DNA of 64,000 nucleotides from Gari tellinella (GCA_922989275.2 OV277864.1:51025550-51089549); one strand, 5' to 3'. Positions 1 through 10,632 are shown, counted from the stretch's first letter. A program made the numbers and translations. Notes: generated by a model from the letters alone, not told the origin.

Positions 1-130
1 TTTGACATGTTTTGGACTTAGGTTTTTCGACTACAAACCACCAGGTTAAAGTTTTTTGGACAGGTTGTTTTAAAGTTTAATACTTGTGCTAGGGTGCTTA
101 AATTTTGTATGGAGGTTTATTAGGGGTTAA
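1..130 (-). repeat. Internal repeat unit of a terminal-stem-loop element (subfamily 2)
   Basis: One unit of the roughly 182 bp repeat that recurs at 2092-2540 and 3264-4510, recognised by the phrases GGACTTAGG, CACCAGGTTAAAG and TATGGAGGTT. It stops at a TTAA (127-130), and the same unit resumes at a second TTAA (2092-2095), so the intervening DNA is an insertion. Confidence 0.7.
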
Positions 131-498
131 AGACCTATTTCTGGCTCAGCAGGATGTCTATCGGATTGTATATTGTGCCAGGGTCACACAACAGGCTTAA
201 TACACAACTGTTACATCATATTACCCAGAGGCACATAGGGCATCATGGGATAGGGTACTAGGTATTAATACAGGTAGATAAGGGATCTACCTGAACCATT
301 TCAACACTGTGATATTGTTGCATAAATATAAAGATAAGAATAGGCCTTCACAAAAAATCAAAAGTTTGCATCTAGATCATTTGCTTTAATTGTCAAATTA
401 TCAAGTTATGAAACCTTTTTCTACACTATTTAACATCTATATTTTGTCAACTAAAAACTGTCGTATAAGTTATATGTATACAATTTTTTCTAGAAGAT

Positions 499-1260
499 TA
501 ACCCTTTAAAATGCTTTGTTTGAATACAGGTGATCATTTAAAGCAGGTTGAAAGTAGAGCAGAATGTGCTTTACTTTCATCCTGCTTTAAGCAACCGTCT
601 GCTAGGATAAATACTATATCTCGTAAAGTTCTTATTCAGAGTTATATATATATTTAGACCATGTTTGCAGAGGATTAATTCTTTGTTTGAATACAAGTGG
701 CCACTTAAAGCAGGTTGAAAGTAGAGCAGAATGTGCCTTAAGGCACATTCTGCTTTACTTTCAGCCTGCTTTAAGCTACCATCTGCTAGAATATTGAAAA
801 TATTTCTTTTCATACATTTTCATAACTGTATAAATTGGAGCTATTTTCCTCGACGGAGAAATAAATTACAGACGTAAAAAGGGTATTTATGGGGTATAGG
901 GTTAAGGCATTTTTCTTTACTTTCACTCTGCTTTAAGCTACCATTTGCTATTATATAGGATATATATCTTATTTTTCCCATTTATAACAATATCAAATGG
1001 ATAAATTTTCTTCAATGGATGAATTAAAGAAAATGTGTAAAAAGGTGTGTTTATGGGGAAGTGTGTAAACAACATGTGACCACATACAGCACGTTGAAAG
1101 TAAAGCAGAATGAAACAGAAGGCAAATTCCGATTAATCTCTTCTACAATCTGCTAGGATATATTATTTTGCATATTCATGTAGTAAAAAGTGGAAGTTTT
1201 CTCTTCAGAGTAGTAGATCTAATACATAAAATGTGTCAAACGTGTTTTTAAAGAGTAATG
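499..1260. repeat. Cluster of degraded palindromic TTAA-MITE copies
   Basis: Three or more partial copies of the AAAGCAGGTTGAAAGTAAAG hairpin family lie here. The clearest is 675-906, whose tip is GTGCCTTAAGGCAC and which ends TATAGGGTTAA. Another half copy follows directly from the TTAA at 903-906, as expected of nested insertions. No coding sequence is seen. Confidence 0.6.
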
Positions 1261-1688
1261 GGTTAAATGATAAATCACAAGAAAATGCCAAGAAAGTAAA
1301 GCATTTTCTTTATAGTTACAATGGACTAGACTTTTTGAGAAACTGGAATTGTTATTAAAATGATTCATGCTGATCAAACATATCAAATATTTAGCTAATA
1401 ACTATTTGCCCTAAAGTCTTTAGTATGGCTCCAGCTCATGTGCTTTGTAACTGAGAATTTGATCTGGATCTATGCAGTTTGCCTTTTTTAAATGTAGTTT
1501 GATAGTTGATGATTGTAAATGTAATGTTTTGACTTGCTTGGTATTATGCTTGATGTTATTTATTAAAGCTAGATTGCTAACCCACTGTTTTGTTATGTAT
1601 TATATTATAAGACCCAAAATTACAGATTAATAAAATAAAATCAATTTCATCAATTTTTAATCTACAGACAATATCACTGTGTGCTTAA

Positions 1689-1896
1689 CCCTTACCCTGC
1701 AGTAATAGCTTCTGCTTTTAAATTGTCGTCTGCAAACAATATTTAAATTAGATTTGTACATATTTCAATTAAAAAAGTCTGAGCGATAACTGGTATACAG
1801 TTTGGATACAGATCAGATGCGACATTATGCAGCATCAGATCTGGATCCAAACTGTTTGAAAAAATAACAGTCAACTCACGATCCACAGCTTAAGGG
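1689..1896. mobile_element. TTAA-flanked hairpin MITE (GGATCCAGATCAGA type)
   Basis: Flanked by TTAA at 1685-1688 and 1897-1900. It begins CCCTTACCCTG and ends TTAAGGG. The core is an inverted repeat (about 1798-1857) with arms CAGTTTGGATACAGATCAGA and TCTGGATCCAAACTG. This is a non-coding MITE. Confidence 0.75.
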
Positions 1897-2026
1897 TTAA
1901 ATGCACAGCTATCACTTGCCCCTATATTGGTCTACATCTATCAATTAGTACCCTGCTGTGATAATTTGTTTGTAATAAACATACCCTGATAAGGGCGATC
2001 TAATCACCAAGTATCAAGCTGTGATT

Positions 2027-2063
2027 GGGGGGGGGGGGGGGGAGGGGGGGGGGGGAGGGGGGG
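2027..2063 (+). repeat. G-rich homopolymer tract
   Basis: Runs of G broken only by single A bases. It has G-quadruplex potential and its length is prone to assembly error. Confidence 0.85.
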
Positions 2064-2091
2064 ACTGCTATATATAACTTGATATAGGGCT

Positions 2092-2545
2092 TTAAACATT
2101 GATGTTATGAAGTTGAAATTTAAAAATAATTTTAATTTTTGTAAATATTTGACACGATTTGGACTTAGGTGTTTTCCTACTAAACACCAGGTTAAAGTTT
2201 TTTGGGCGGGTTGTTCTATAATTTAATAATTGTGCTAAGGTGCTGAAATTTTGTATGGAGGTTCATTAGGGGTCAAACATTGATGTTAAGAAGTTAAAAT
2301 TAAAAAATAATTTTAATATTTGTCAATTTTTTACACGATTTGGACTTAGTTGTTTTGACTACAAATCACCAGGTTAAAGGTTGCACGGATTGTTTAAAGT
2401 TTAATTTAACTAGACTAAGACTCAACATTAATTTAATTATAGTTCTAAACTGAAAATTGATTTTCTTTTGATACAAGATGTTTTTAGACATAAACTTTAA
2501 ACAGGCGAGCATCAGGTGGCTTTGACACCCATTTCAGGTTAATTA
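2092..2545 (-). mobile_element. Terminal-stem-loop element fragment, subfamily 2
   Basis: Two and a half copies of the 182 bp unit, ending with AGGCGAGCATCAGGTGGC at about 2504-2521. That matches the distal end of the 3183-4530 element (4497-4515). Read on the - strand this is the GCTCGCC-containing 5' end. The fragment continues the unit at 1-130 across the TTAA insertion. Confidence 0.6.
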
Positions 2546-2616
2546 ACCCCTTTGCAATGTAAAAAAAAAGACTAAACTTTGAACAAATAAAACTCGAAAA
2601 CCAATCGTTGCACTTG

Positions 2617-3106
2617 ATGACTCTAAATGCGACCCCTTCATTAAGTATCTTACGTTATTTTAGACTATTGTTCAATATGTCTTTGATATTGCTATCAGAG
2701 ATACAGAACTTCCAATTTACATTTAACACCATATATAGTCACGTTATACTACGATCATGCAAGTATATATTGTATGCCTTCTGTTTGGACACAATCACAG
2801 AATATTTTTACATACTAGCAACATTGTTTTATTCTTTTAATATTAAAAAACAAAACAAATTTTGTTTCCTTGTGTTAAATGTTCTATTTTTGTTAATAGG
2901 AACACTTGGAATACTAAACTGCCCGGATGAGAGCAAAGTACCTTATTTCCTAGTGATTGACGGCATGTTATCTATTTTCGTTTTCCCGGTTATTATCGTG
3001 GAATGGACTAAACGAATAGGGGGTTGTATCAATGAGGATGAGAAATTAGATACTGGCATATTCTTTATAACCGTTGTAATTATGAAGACAGCCACAGTTA
3101 TAACAG
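2617..3106 (+). CDS. Unrecognised multi-spanning membrane protein, exon 1
   Basis: An open frame of 163 codons from the ATG at 2617. An in-frame TTG at 2608 is open but is not a likely start. The protein is strongly hydrophobic, with probable membrane segments around YILYAFCLDTITEYFYILA, FCFLVLNVLFLLIGTLGIL and YFLVIDGMLSIFVFPVIIV, plus a final segment FFITVVIMKTATVITG that runs across the splice. The short loop IGGCINEDEKLDTG is the only clearly polar stretch. The exon ends ATAACAG before GTAGGC, a good donor, leaving one base that combines with GA at 6140 to make a Gly codon. I do not recognise the family. The five or so segments and about 222 residues in total fit small lineage-specific membrane proteins. 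An upstream exon cannot be excluded, because no promoter or signal peptide settles the start. Confidence 0.6.
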
Positions 3107-3182
3107 GTAGGCTTTACTTATTCACCTTAACCCATTTATACCCAGTGGATTCTTCCATGTTTATATATTGGATTAGTCCATT

Positions 3183-4530
3183 TTAGCTCGCCTGTTCGAA
3201 GAACAGCAGAGCTAATGTCATACCCCGGCGTGGGCGTGGGCGTGAGCGTGAGCGTGGGCGTGGCCAAGGTTAAAGTTTTTTGGACGGGTTGTTATAAAGC
3301 TTAATATTTGTGCTAGGGTGCTGACATTTTGTATGGAGGTTCATTTGGGGCTAAACATGGATGTTATGAAATTGGAATTTAAACATAATTTTAATTTATG
3401 TCAATTTTCAACATGTTTTGGACTTAGGTTTTTCGACTACAAATCACCAGGTTAAAGTTTTTTGGACGGGCTCCTTTAAAGCTTAATATTTGTGCTAGGG
3501 TTATAACATTTTGTATGGAGGTTCATTAAGGGGTTAAACATTGATGTTATGAGGTTTGAATTTAAAAATAATTTTAATTTATGTCAATTTTCAACATGTT
3601 TTGGACTTAGGTTTTTCGACTACAAATCACCAGGTTAAAGTTTTTTGGACGGGTTGTTTTAAAGCTTAATAATTTTGCTAGGGTGCTGAAATTGTGTATG
3701 GAGGTTCATTAGGGGTTAAACATTGATATTATGAGGTTTGAATTTAAAAATAATTTTAATTTATGTCAATGTTTGACATGTTTTGGACTTAGGTTTTTCC
3801 ACTACAAATCACAAGGTTAAAGTTTTTTGGACGGGTTCCATTAAAGCTTAATAAATTTGCTAGGGTGCTGAAATTTTGTATGGAGGTTCATTTGGGGCTA
3901 AACATGGATGTTATGAAGTTGGAATTTAAAATAATTTTAATTTATGTCAATTTTCGACATGTTTTGGACTTAGGTTTTTCGACTACAAACCACCAGGTTA
4001 AAATTTTTTGGACGGGTTGTTTTAAAGTTTAATACTTGTGCTAGGGTGCTGAAATTTTGATTTTGTATGGAGGTTTATTAGGGGTCAAATATTGATGTTA
4101 TGAAGTTGAAATTTAAAAATATTTTTAATTGAAATATTTGACACGATTTGGACTTAGGTGTTTTCCTACTAAACACCAGGTTAGAGTTTTTTGGACGAGC
4201 TGTTTTATAGTTTAATACTTGTGCAAAGGTGCTGAAATTTTGTATGGAGGTTCATTAGGGGTCAAACATTGATGTTATGAATTTGAAATTTAAAAATAAT
4301 TTTAATATTTGTCCTTTTTTACACGATTTGGACTTAGTTGTTTTGACTACAAATCACCAGGTTAAAGGTTGCACGGGTTTTTAAAGTTTAATACATGTAT
4401 AACTAGACTAAGACTCCACATTAATTTAAAAATAGTTCTAAACTGAAAATTGATTTTCTTTTGATACAAGATGTTTTTTAGACTTAAACTTTAAACAGGC
4501 GAGCATCAGGTGGCTTTGACACCCATTTCT
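3183..4530 (-). mobile_element. Terminal-stem-loop element, subfamily 2, inside the intron
   Basis: Read on the - strand, the 3' end is at 3183-3215: AGCTCTGCTGTTC, loop TTC, GAACAGGCGAGCTAAAA. Its interior holds six to seven copies of a roughly 182 bp unit (GGACTTAG at about 3420, 3602, 3786, 3966, 4150, 4328). The GCTCGCC-bearing 5' region is near 4497-4530. Next to the hairpin, 3227-3265 is a GTGGGC/GTGAGC hexamer repeat. The element begins about 77 bp after the exon 1 donor and makes up nearly half the intron. Confidence 0.7.
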
Positions 4531-4596
4531 GGTTTATCAAAGGGATGCCTGGTCAAAATTTTCATTTTCATTTTTTTAATATTGAAATTCCTATCA

Positions 4597-4664
4597 GCAA
4601 ACAGTGTAGACTCTGATCAGACGCCGCATAGTGCGGCGTCTGATCAGAGTCTTTACTGTTTGCC
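4597..4664. repeat. Hairpin repeat (AAACAGTGTAGACTCTGATC type)
   Basis: Near-perfect inverted repeat with arms AAACAGTGTAGACTCTGATC and GATCAGAGTCTTTACTGTTT and the tip GACGCCGCATAGTGCGGCGTC. A TTAA follows at 4700-4703; the left TTAA is not preserved. Confidence 0.7.
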
Positions 4665-4709
4665 TATGTCCCATATATGGGACCGTGGGCACAAATGGGT
4701 TAACATTTA

Positions 4710-5700
4710 AGGGCAAAGCGCCCAAGTCTTGCGACACCTTGTGGTTTTTACAAAGACCGATAATTCAAGAAATGTTACTCAACGAAATCGTGCCTACCTA
4801 AAGCATTCATTGTGTGAAGTTTGATCAATTTCTTATGGATAGGTTTTGATTGAGTGAGTGTTTTCATTGAATTTGAGCCAAAAACAATTAAGAAAAATGC
4901 ATTTATTTCAGGCAACAAACTATACACTTTGCATCATACTTTTAGTAAGCATCACTCTTAAACTGTTTTAAAGTTTCTGTGTGCCAATTATTACTTTGCA
5001 TTATTTCAGAAAGCCAAAATAATGCATACGGACACTTTTTCGAGAATGGCTACATTATACATTTCAAATGCCCATAGGCAAAATAACAACATTATAACCT
5101 ATGTTTTTTTTCTTTTTACCATGGTACTGAGATATGTTTGAGGAATCTATGCAAAAGTTTTCATTGAGATCCTACAGATATTTCATTTGGGCGCGTATGT
5201 CACACCCTGTTTCTAGATTTGAAAACAGTTGACCACTTGAAGCTTGTTGAAAGAAAAGTAGAATGCGCCTTTGTTTTACCTTAATCAAGTCTGCCTTGCG
5301 TTACCATGCTATGCAAGAATATAGAAATATTTCTTTTGGTACATGTTCATAATGGTATAAATTTGAACTGTACTAACACAATAAAGAAACTTTACTGTTG
5401 GTTTGATATCCTTAAGAACAAACCATAGACAAATTTGGTATCAAAATGGGCAAACATGTATTGGCTACATGACGGTGTATTTCTTGTTGTGATTGAATCA
5501 TTTGCGGATCACAATTTTTTGTGCGAATGGCGATGGTTTGAAAAGTATAAGTTACAGACTTGTAACGTTTTGTACTTTTCGTTTGACATTCGAATATTGT
5601 ATTATGTATCTTGTCGCGGTTCTTGGGGCTTAATTGTCGTAGAGAATATTTCTGTTTATTAGGCCGAGATTATTCCAATACATTACCTTTGACAATTAAG
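4710..5700. other. Intron sequence without recognisable genes
   Basis: AT-rich DNA between the hairpin repeat and the next MITE. Only a degraded TTAA-MITE arm is visible (about 5205-5350, GCTTGTTGAAAGAAAAGTAG). Short open frames here show no coding character. Confidence 0.5.
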
Positions 5701-5706
5701 CCCCAG

Positions 5707-5948
5707 GGGCCCGTTTCAGAAAACTTCGTACGACAAATATTGTCGTAAGTCAGATTATATGTAAGTCTCAATTATTATTCATTTCTCCATCTAATCCTGT
5801 TTTGTGACATCTTTTTAGAATCGTCTTGAAACGACGATTCCAAAGAGATGTCACAAGACAGGGTTAGATAGAGAAATCAGAAATTAAATTATTCTTAAAG
5901 TTTTGACTTACGACCGTTTTGTCGTACGAAGTTTTATGAAACGGGACC
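5707..5948. mobile_element. MITE with GGGCCCGTTTCA ends
   Basis: Terminal inverted repeats GGGCCCGTTTCAGAAAACTT and AAGTTTTATGAAACGGGACC enclose a long palindrome centred near 5827 (arms CATCTTTTTAGAATCGTC and GACGATTCCAAAGAGATG). A half copy follows at 5952-6060. Related copies are at 24946-25183 and 45928-46185. Confidence 0.75.
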
Positions 5949-6139
5949 CAAGAGCGCGTCTTACGAATCGTCGTACGACAAATATTGTCCGATGCCAGAT
6001 TCTAAAATTCTCAGTGGTAATTCATTTCTCCATCTAATAATGTCTTGTGGCATATATTAGATGTTTAATGTGCCGTGTGATTTATACAGCACTGTATAGT
6101 GTGCACGTTTATGGGATAAATATGTTTTTGTTTGTCCAG

Positions 6140-6318
6140 GAACAGTGCTTTTGGTGCTACGTGTACAAGACTCAGTGGCTGACGATCTGATCTGTGGGTC
6201 TGTTATCACGCTTCTGGAAGTGGGCGTGGTCATACAGTGGGCGTTTCTACTGGTAGTAATCCTATTACCACTCGGACTTTATTGTTGTGCATTTATTACT
6301 GCCAAAACCATTGCATGA
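6140..6318 (+). CDS. Unrecognised multi-spanning membrane protein, terminal exon
   Basis: Preceded by a pyrimidine-rich acceptor (TTTGTTTGTCCAG). The first two bases GA complete the Gly codon begun at 3106, after which 58 codons run to TGA at 6316-6318. The segment TVLLVLRVQDSVADDLICG continues the last helix of exon 1. Then ITLLEVGVVIQWAFLLVVIL and LPLGLYCCAFITAKTIA form a final long hydrophobic region that ends at the C terminus. The in-phase join, the acceptor, the continued hydrophobicity and an AATAAA 42 bp after the stop together support a real last exon. Confidence 0.6.
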
Positions 6319-6359
6319 CAAACATTACAATATAAAACATGTGTTCAACGAACTTTTTC

Positions 6360-6365
6360 AATAAA
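6360..6365 (+). promoter_or_regulatory. Polyadenylation signal AATAAA
   Basis: Canonical hexamer starting 42 bp after the TGA of the membrane-protein gene, consistent with a short 3' UTR. Confidence 0.55.
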
Positions 6366-6474
6366 GGCGCACGAAGACAAGTGTCAGTTTATTTGGCCAC
6401 TTTTTTGTTTTCACAAAGAAACTCCTAAAAGTGCTTCTCACATGAATTAATGTTTGAAGATTTCACTACATAAC

Positions 6475-7083
6475 TCTATGTAAAATTACGACCACCAGGG
6501 CGTGGTCATTTTTTACCCATGGGACATAATTTGAACAATCTTGATAGAGGACCTGTAGATGATGCTTTGTGCCCATATATCTAAGCTCAAGGTACTGTGG
6601 TTTCAGACAAGAAGATTTTTTAAGATTTCATTGAAAAAATCTATTTTTAGCTCCTGTGACCTAGATATGCAACTGACCAGAACCATATTAACAATATTGG
6701 TTATGGGCTTCTAGAAGAATCATCATGCCAAATATCAAAGCTCTGGCCATATTAGTTTCAGAGAAAAAGATGTTTATCTAAGCTCAGGGTACTGTGGTTT
6801 CAGACAAGAAGATTTTTTAAGTTTTCATTGAACAGACCTATTTTTAGCTCCTGTGACCTAGATATGCAACGGACCGGAAATGTTTGAACAACTTTGAAAG
6901 AGGACCATATAAGGATCATTCAGGGCAAGTTTGGTAAAAATCTATCCAGTAGTTTCGGAGGAGATGTCGTTTAAAGAAATTGTTGACGACAAACGGACGA
7001 AAGAAAGAATGGACGAACGACTACGGACAGAGGACGATCAAAATAGCTCACCTTGGCACTACGTGCCAGGTGAGCTAAAAATC
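6475..7083 (+). mobile_element. Terminal-stem-loop element, subfamily 1, 5' truncated
   Basis: Two internal repeat units (GTTTCAGAGAAAAAGATG, CAGACAAGAAGATTTTTTAA) are followed by a 3' end at about 7047-7083: AGCTCACCTTGGCAC, loop TAC, GTGCCAGGTGAGCTAAAA. The CAAGAG 5' terminus is absent. The LINE's 3' end abuts its right edge. Confidence 0.7.
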
Positions 7084-7134
7084 GGCAATACCTGTTATAC
7101 CTGTTATACCTGCTGCCACACCCTTAAGTGCGGC

Positions 7135-10100
7135 CTAGGGGTTAAGCGACCGAGTCATAGAAACCCCATATAATTCTTTAAAGTGTTTGTCGATTGCGTT
7201 CTTGAAGCCGTTGACAGTATCCTTGGTCACTACGTGATCTGGGAGTTGATTCCATGAATTGATAACTCTCTGGCTAAAAAAAGTCTGTCTTATGACGAGT
7301 CGAGATCTAGGTTTATTCAATTTCAAAGAATTTCCTCTGGTGTTTGAAGTGTTAAAGGAAAACAAACTATCCATGTGAATGCCTTCTTTTCCTTTAAGAA
7401 TCTTGAAAGTTTCAATCAAATCTCCTCGGTGGCGTCTCAGCTCCAATGTTGTTAGATTTAGAAGTTTGAGTCTTTCACAATATGGTATGTGAGAAATTTC
7501 AGGGATTAATTTAGTTGCTCTGTGTTGAACTTGCTCCAGGAGCTCAATGTCTTTAATCATTGAAGGATTCCAGGATTGGATACAGTACTCCAGCTTGGGT
7601 CTAACTAGTCCTTTATATAATCTCAGGATAATATCCTTATCCCTAGATACTATGTGGCGTTTTATCATTCCAAGAGTCATATTGGCTTTTTTAACAGCAG
7701 TTACACATTGCTTAGACGGCTTCATTTCATGTGATATTATTACACCAAGGTCTGTTTCTTCATCAACATCTTGTAATATTTCACCACTCATTGTATAGTC
7801 ATGATTAAGATTATTATGTCCTATATGAAGTGTTTTACATTTCTTTATATTAAACACCATCTGCCAGTCTTTGGACCATTGACACAGATTATCTATATCT
7901 TGTTGCAATTCCTGAATATCAGCAGGGGTTGAAACGGAACGATACACCTTGCAGTCATCAGCAAATTTTTGTATATTACTGGATATAGTTATGTCAATAT
8001 CATTCACGAATATCAGGAAAAGTGTCGGCCCCAAAACGGATCCTTGGGGGACTCCAGAAAGTACTTCTTGAGGTGTTGACTGCTCTCCGTTCAAAACAAC
8101 TCTTTGCTCGCGTCCACTTAGCCATTCCCCGATCCATGCACTAACATCCCCACCGATTCCATGGCTCTTCAGCTTTCGCATCAGTCTCTGATGAGGCACT
8201 TTATCGAAGGCTTTACTAAAATCGAGATAAATGACATCAAGCGACTTCCCTTCATCAATTGCTTTGGTTACATCCTCAAGAAATAGTAGTAAATTAGTAA
8301 GACAAGATTTTCCTTTAGTAAATCCATGTTGGGAAGGCAATAGCAAGGAAAGTTTTTCAAGATGATTTACGATGTTCTCTCTTAATATGGCTTCAAACAC
8401 TTTGCAGATTTGTGACGTAAGGCTAATCGGGCGATAGTTACCAGGGTCAGATTTATCTCCCTTTTTGAATATTGGCATAACATTGGCTTGTTTCCAGTCC
8501 TGTGGTATTTGTTTATGTTCCAAACTTTTGTGGAATATTGTGGATAGGGGTACAGCAATAATGTCACAAATGTCAATGAGTAAAGATGACCCTAAATCGT
8601 CAGGTCCTGGTGATTTATTTCTTTTTAGTTTTTGCAGTCTCTTCTTGACAATTTCAGGAGTAATCACAATGCCCTTTAATAATTCATCGTTAGTTCCATT
8701 AAAGAAAGGGTCTGGATCCTTTATATTGTCACATTTTTCACGGGTAAATGAGGTAGCAAAGAAACTGTTAAGTTCCTCTGCCATAAACTTGGAATCGGCA
8801 CTAACATCTCCATCAACTCCTTTGAGAGGACCAATAGTTGCTTTAACTTGTTGTTTGCTTTTCACATATTTATAGAAAGATTTGCTGTCGTCCTTAATGT
8901 TTTCACCCAGTCTTTGCTCAAATTTATGTACGGATGTGCGAATCAAATGCTTCACATGGGCTTCAACCTCTTTATATCTGTTGTATGTCTGTGGTTCTCG
9001 CGTTAATCTGTACTGCCTATACAAGTGTTTTTTCTTCCTTATTTGCCGAACTATTTCCTTTGTCATCCATAGTTTCTTCTCTGTTTTAAATCTTCTCCTT
9101 TTCATGGGAACATTTGCCGAGACACTGGATTGGACAATATTCTTAAAAATATCCCAGCATTGAAAAATATCTTTTCCCTCAAACTCTGATGCCCAATCAA
9201 CATTAATACTTTCCCTAAGACCATTCATATCAGCTCTTTTCCAATCTGGTACTTTCTGAGTGTTTTCATCTATTTTAGAAGCTATGTTGAGTTCAGTCAA
9301 TATAAGAATATGATCACTACTACCTAGTGTTCCAACATTCTCAATACTATTCACCATGTTGGGATCTGATGTAAGGACTAGATCAAGGATATTGTCACCT
9401 CTTGTAGGAAACTGCACATGTTGATACAAAAAGTTGTCCATAACAAGATTTAAAAAATTAGAACTGTCTCTACCAGCTGTAAGATTGTTCCAGTCTATAT
9501 CGGGATAATTAAAGTCACCTAGAATAACAATATTCTTATTACTAATCTCACTTATACAGTTCATCAACCTTTCATCATTGATAATTGCGGAGTTAGGAGA
9601 TCTATAAACAACACCTATAACTGTCTTCTTTCCATCCTTCATGGCGAGTTCAACCCAAACAGAGTTAGTATAGTCTTTACTGCTCTCTGGAAATATCTGT
9701 ACAAAATCAATGTTGTTCTTAACATAAAGCAATACACCACCTCCTCTACCATCCTTGGTGTCAAGCCTATCTTGTCTCACAGGTGGGTGGTACCCATCAA
9801 TACAGAACTCCTTGTCGGAAATTTTACTATTAAGCCATGTTTCAGTTAGTCCAATAATGTCAGGTTCATATGTATCAACTAGTGCTTGAAGTTCAAAATG
9901 CTTATTCACAATACTTTGAGTATTTGTATAAAGGCATTTCAAAGTACATGTAGTAAGTTGCTCTACATGAACATTAGGTTCATCTCTGTCTGTGTGCATA
10001 TCATTAATAACAAAAAAAGGCGTAGAACATGCCTTGGAATTTAAATTAACTTCCGAACATAACTTATTTACATGACATTGTTCACTACGGTATATCAGTT

Positions 10101-10632
10101 TTTTGGCCGAGCTACTGTCACCCCCCCCCCCCCCCCCAGCAGCAGTAGCTCCTTGAGATACAGCCGTTGTGGGAGTGGCAGTACCCCCATTGTACACGTC
10201 TGGCCCAGGACTTCTTATCACCATAACATGTGCTGAAGTTTGTTTGACTTGGTCAGGCACTTTCACGATCTTCCCTTTAACAATTCTTAGTCCCGTTTCA
10301 CCGTTCCCTCTTCTTCTCCTCATCTCTTCCCGGAGTTTGAATGCTTCACTCCTTTGTCGAGGTGTAAGGTCTGGTGCGATGTATACATTTTTGTGTGTAC
10401 TGTTATGCGACTCTCTAAGTTTTAACGCAGATTTGAGTACAGATCTCTTTGCCTCTATATCATCAAATGTCACCAGGAGATGTCCCCTATTGCCTATTTT
10501 CTCAATTCTAATTATCTCTATTCTTTGTCCCTGGGGAAACTCCATGACGGGGTCCTCAAGCAAGGTTTGCCGTTGTTCAAACGGTTCTCGTCCTTCTTCT
10601 CCTGGCATTCCACTTACCACCAAGTTTAGTTT
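7135..10632 (-). CDS. LINE ORF2: endonuclease and reverse transcriptase, fused to the ORF1 C-terminal region
   Basis: About 1157 codons from the first ATG (10608) without interruption; the frame is open from just after the TGA at 10633-10635. Residues about 1-160 look like the C-terminal half of a CR1-type ORF1 (an RRM-like stretch with IEIIRIEKIGNRGHLLVTF). Six glycines encoded by a 17-base homopolymer (10121-10137) follow. From about residue 225 comes the endonuclease, with the expected motifs NTQS, GLTETWL, YRSPNS, ILGDFNYPDIDW, LDLVLTSD and GSSDHI. The reverse transcriptase has YRPISLTSQICKVFE, IYLDFSKAFDKVPH, LSGVPQGSVLGPTLFLIF and the catalytic FADD (about 7957-7968). The C-terminal INSWNQLPDHVV and FKNAIDKHF are typical of the CR1/L2/Rex group. 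All catalytic residues I can check are intact, so this copy is probably young. Confidence 0.9.
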   Translation of the reverse strand, partial: KLNLVVSGMPGEEGREPFEQRQTLLEDPVMEFPQGQRIEIIRIEKIGNRGHLLVTFDDIEAKRSVLKSALKLRESHNSTHKNVYIAPDLTPRQRSEAFKLREEMRRRRGNGETGLRIVKGKIVKVPDQVKQTSAHVMVIRSPGPDVYNGGTATPTTAVSQGATAAGGGGGGDSSSAKKLIYRSEQCHVNKLCSEVNLNSKACSTPFFVINDMHTDRDEPNVHVEQLTTCTLKCLYTNTQSIVNKHFELQALVDTYEPDIIGLTETWLNSKISDKEFCIDGYHPPVRQDRLDTKDGRGGGVLLYVKNNIDFVQIFPESSKDYTNSVWVELAMKDGKKTVIGVVYRSPNSAIINDERLMNCISEISNKNIVILGDFNYPDIDWNNLTAGRDSSNFLNLVMDNFLYQHVQFPTRGDNILDLVLTSDPNMVNSIENVGTLGSSDHILILTELNIASKIDENTQKVPDWKRADMNGLRESINVDWASEFEGKDIFQCWDIFKNIVQSSVSANVPMKRRRFKTEKKLWMTKEIVRQIRKKKHLYRQYRLTREPQTYNRYKEVEAHVKHLIRTSVHKFEQRLGENIKDDSKSFYKYVKSKQQVKATIGPLKGVDGDVSADSKFMAEELNSFFATSFTREKCDNIKDPDPFFNGTNDELLKGIVITPEIVKKRLQKLKRNKSPGPDDLGSSLLIDICDIIAVPLSTIFHKSLEHKQIPQDWKQANVMPIFKKGDKSDPGNYRPISLTSQICKVFEAILRENIVNHLEKLSLLLPSQHGFTKGKSCLTNLLLFLEDVTKAIDEGKSLDVIYLDFSKAFDKVPHQRLMRKLKSHGIGGDVSAWIGEWLSGREQRVVLNGEQSTPQEVLSGVPQGSVLGPTLFLIFVNDIDITISSNIQKFADDCKVYRSVSTPADIQELQQDIDNLCQWSKDWQMVFNIKKCKTLHIGHNNLNHDYTMSGEILQDVDEETDLGVIISHEMKPSKQCVTAVKKANMTLGMIKRHIVSRDKDIILRLYKGLVRPKLEYCIQSWNPSMIKDIELLEQVQHRATKLIPEISHIPYCERLKLLNLTTLELRRHRGDLIETFKILKGKEGIHMDSLFSFNTSNTRGNSLKLNKPRSRLVIRQTFFSQRVINSWNQLPDHVVTKDTVNGFKNAIDKHFKELYGVSMTRSLNP
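10121..10137 (-). repeat. 17-base G tract (coding strand) at the ORF1/ORF2 junction
   Basis: C17 on the + strand. With 17 bases the frame reads through into the endonuclease (AAGGGGGGDSSS). With 15 or 18 bases the next codon would be TGA, which would end ORF1 right after the tract. Confidence 0.85.

Larger units (their letters stand above)
131..2091. mobile_element. 1.96 kb insertion flanked by TTAA
   Basis: Intact copies of the surrounding repeat read GGGGTTAAACATTGATG without interruption (about 3530 and 3712). Here the first half (GGGGTTAA) is at 123-130 and the second half (TTAAACATTGATG) at 2092-2104, so everything between was inserted at TTAA with duplication of that tetramer. The ends AGACCTAT and ATAGGGCT form only a weak inverted repeat of about 8-9 bp. 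The cargo is further MITE remnants and a G tract; no transposase frame is visible. A composite or piggyBac/Kolobok-type origin is possible. Confidence 0.6.

Noticed and set aside
2608..2616. Start of the membrane protein at 2608
   Set aside because: The codon there is TTG; the first ATG in frame is at 2617.
4510..4710. 66-codon frame with SVDSDQTPHSAASDQSLYCL
   Set aside because: It is the translation of a hairpin repeat that occurs dozens of times in the window.
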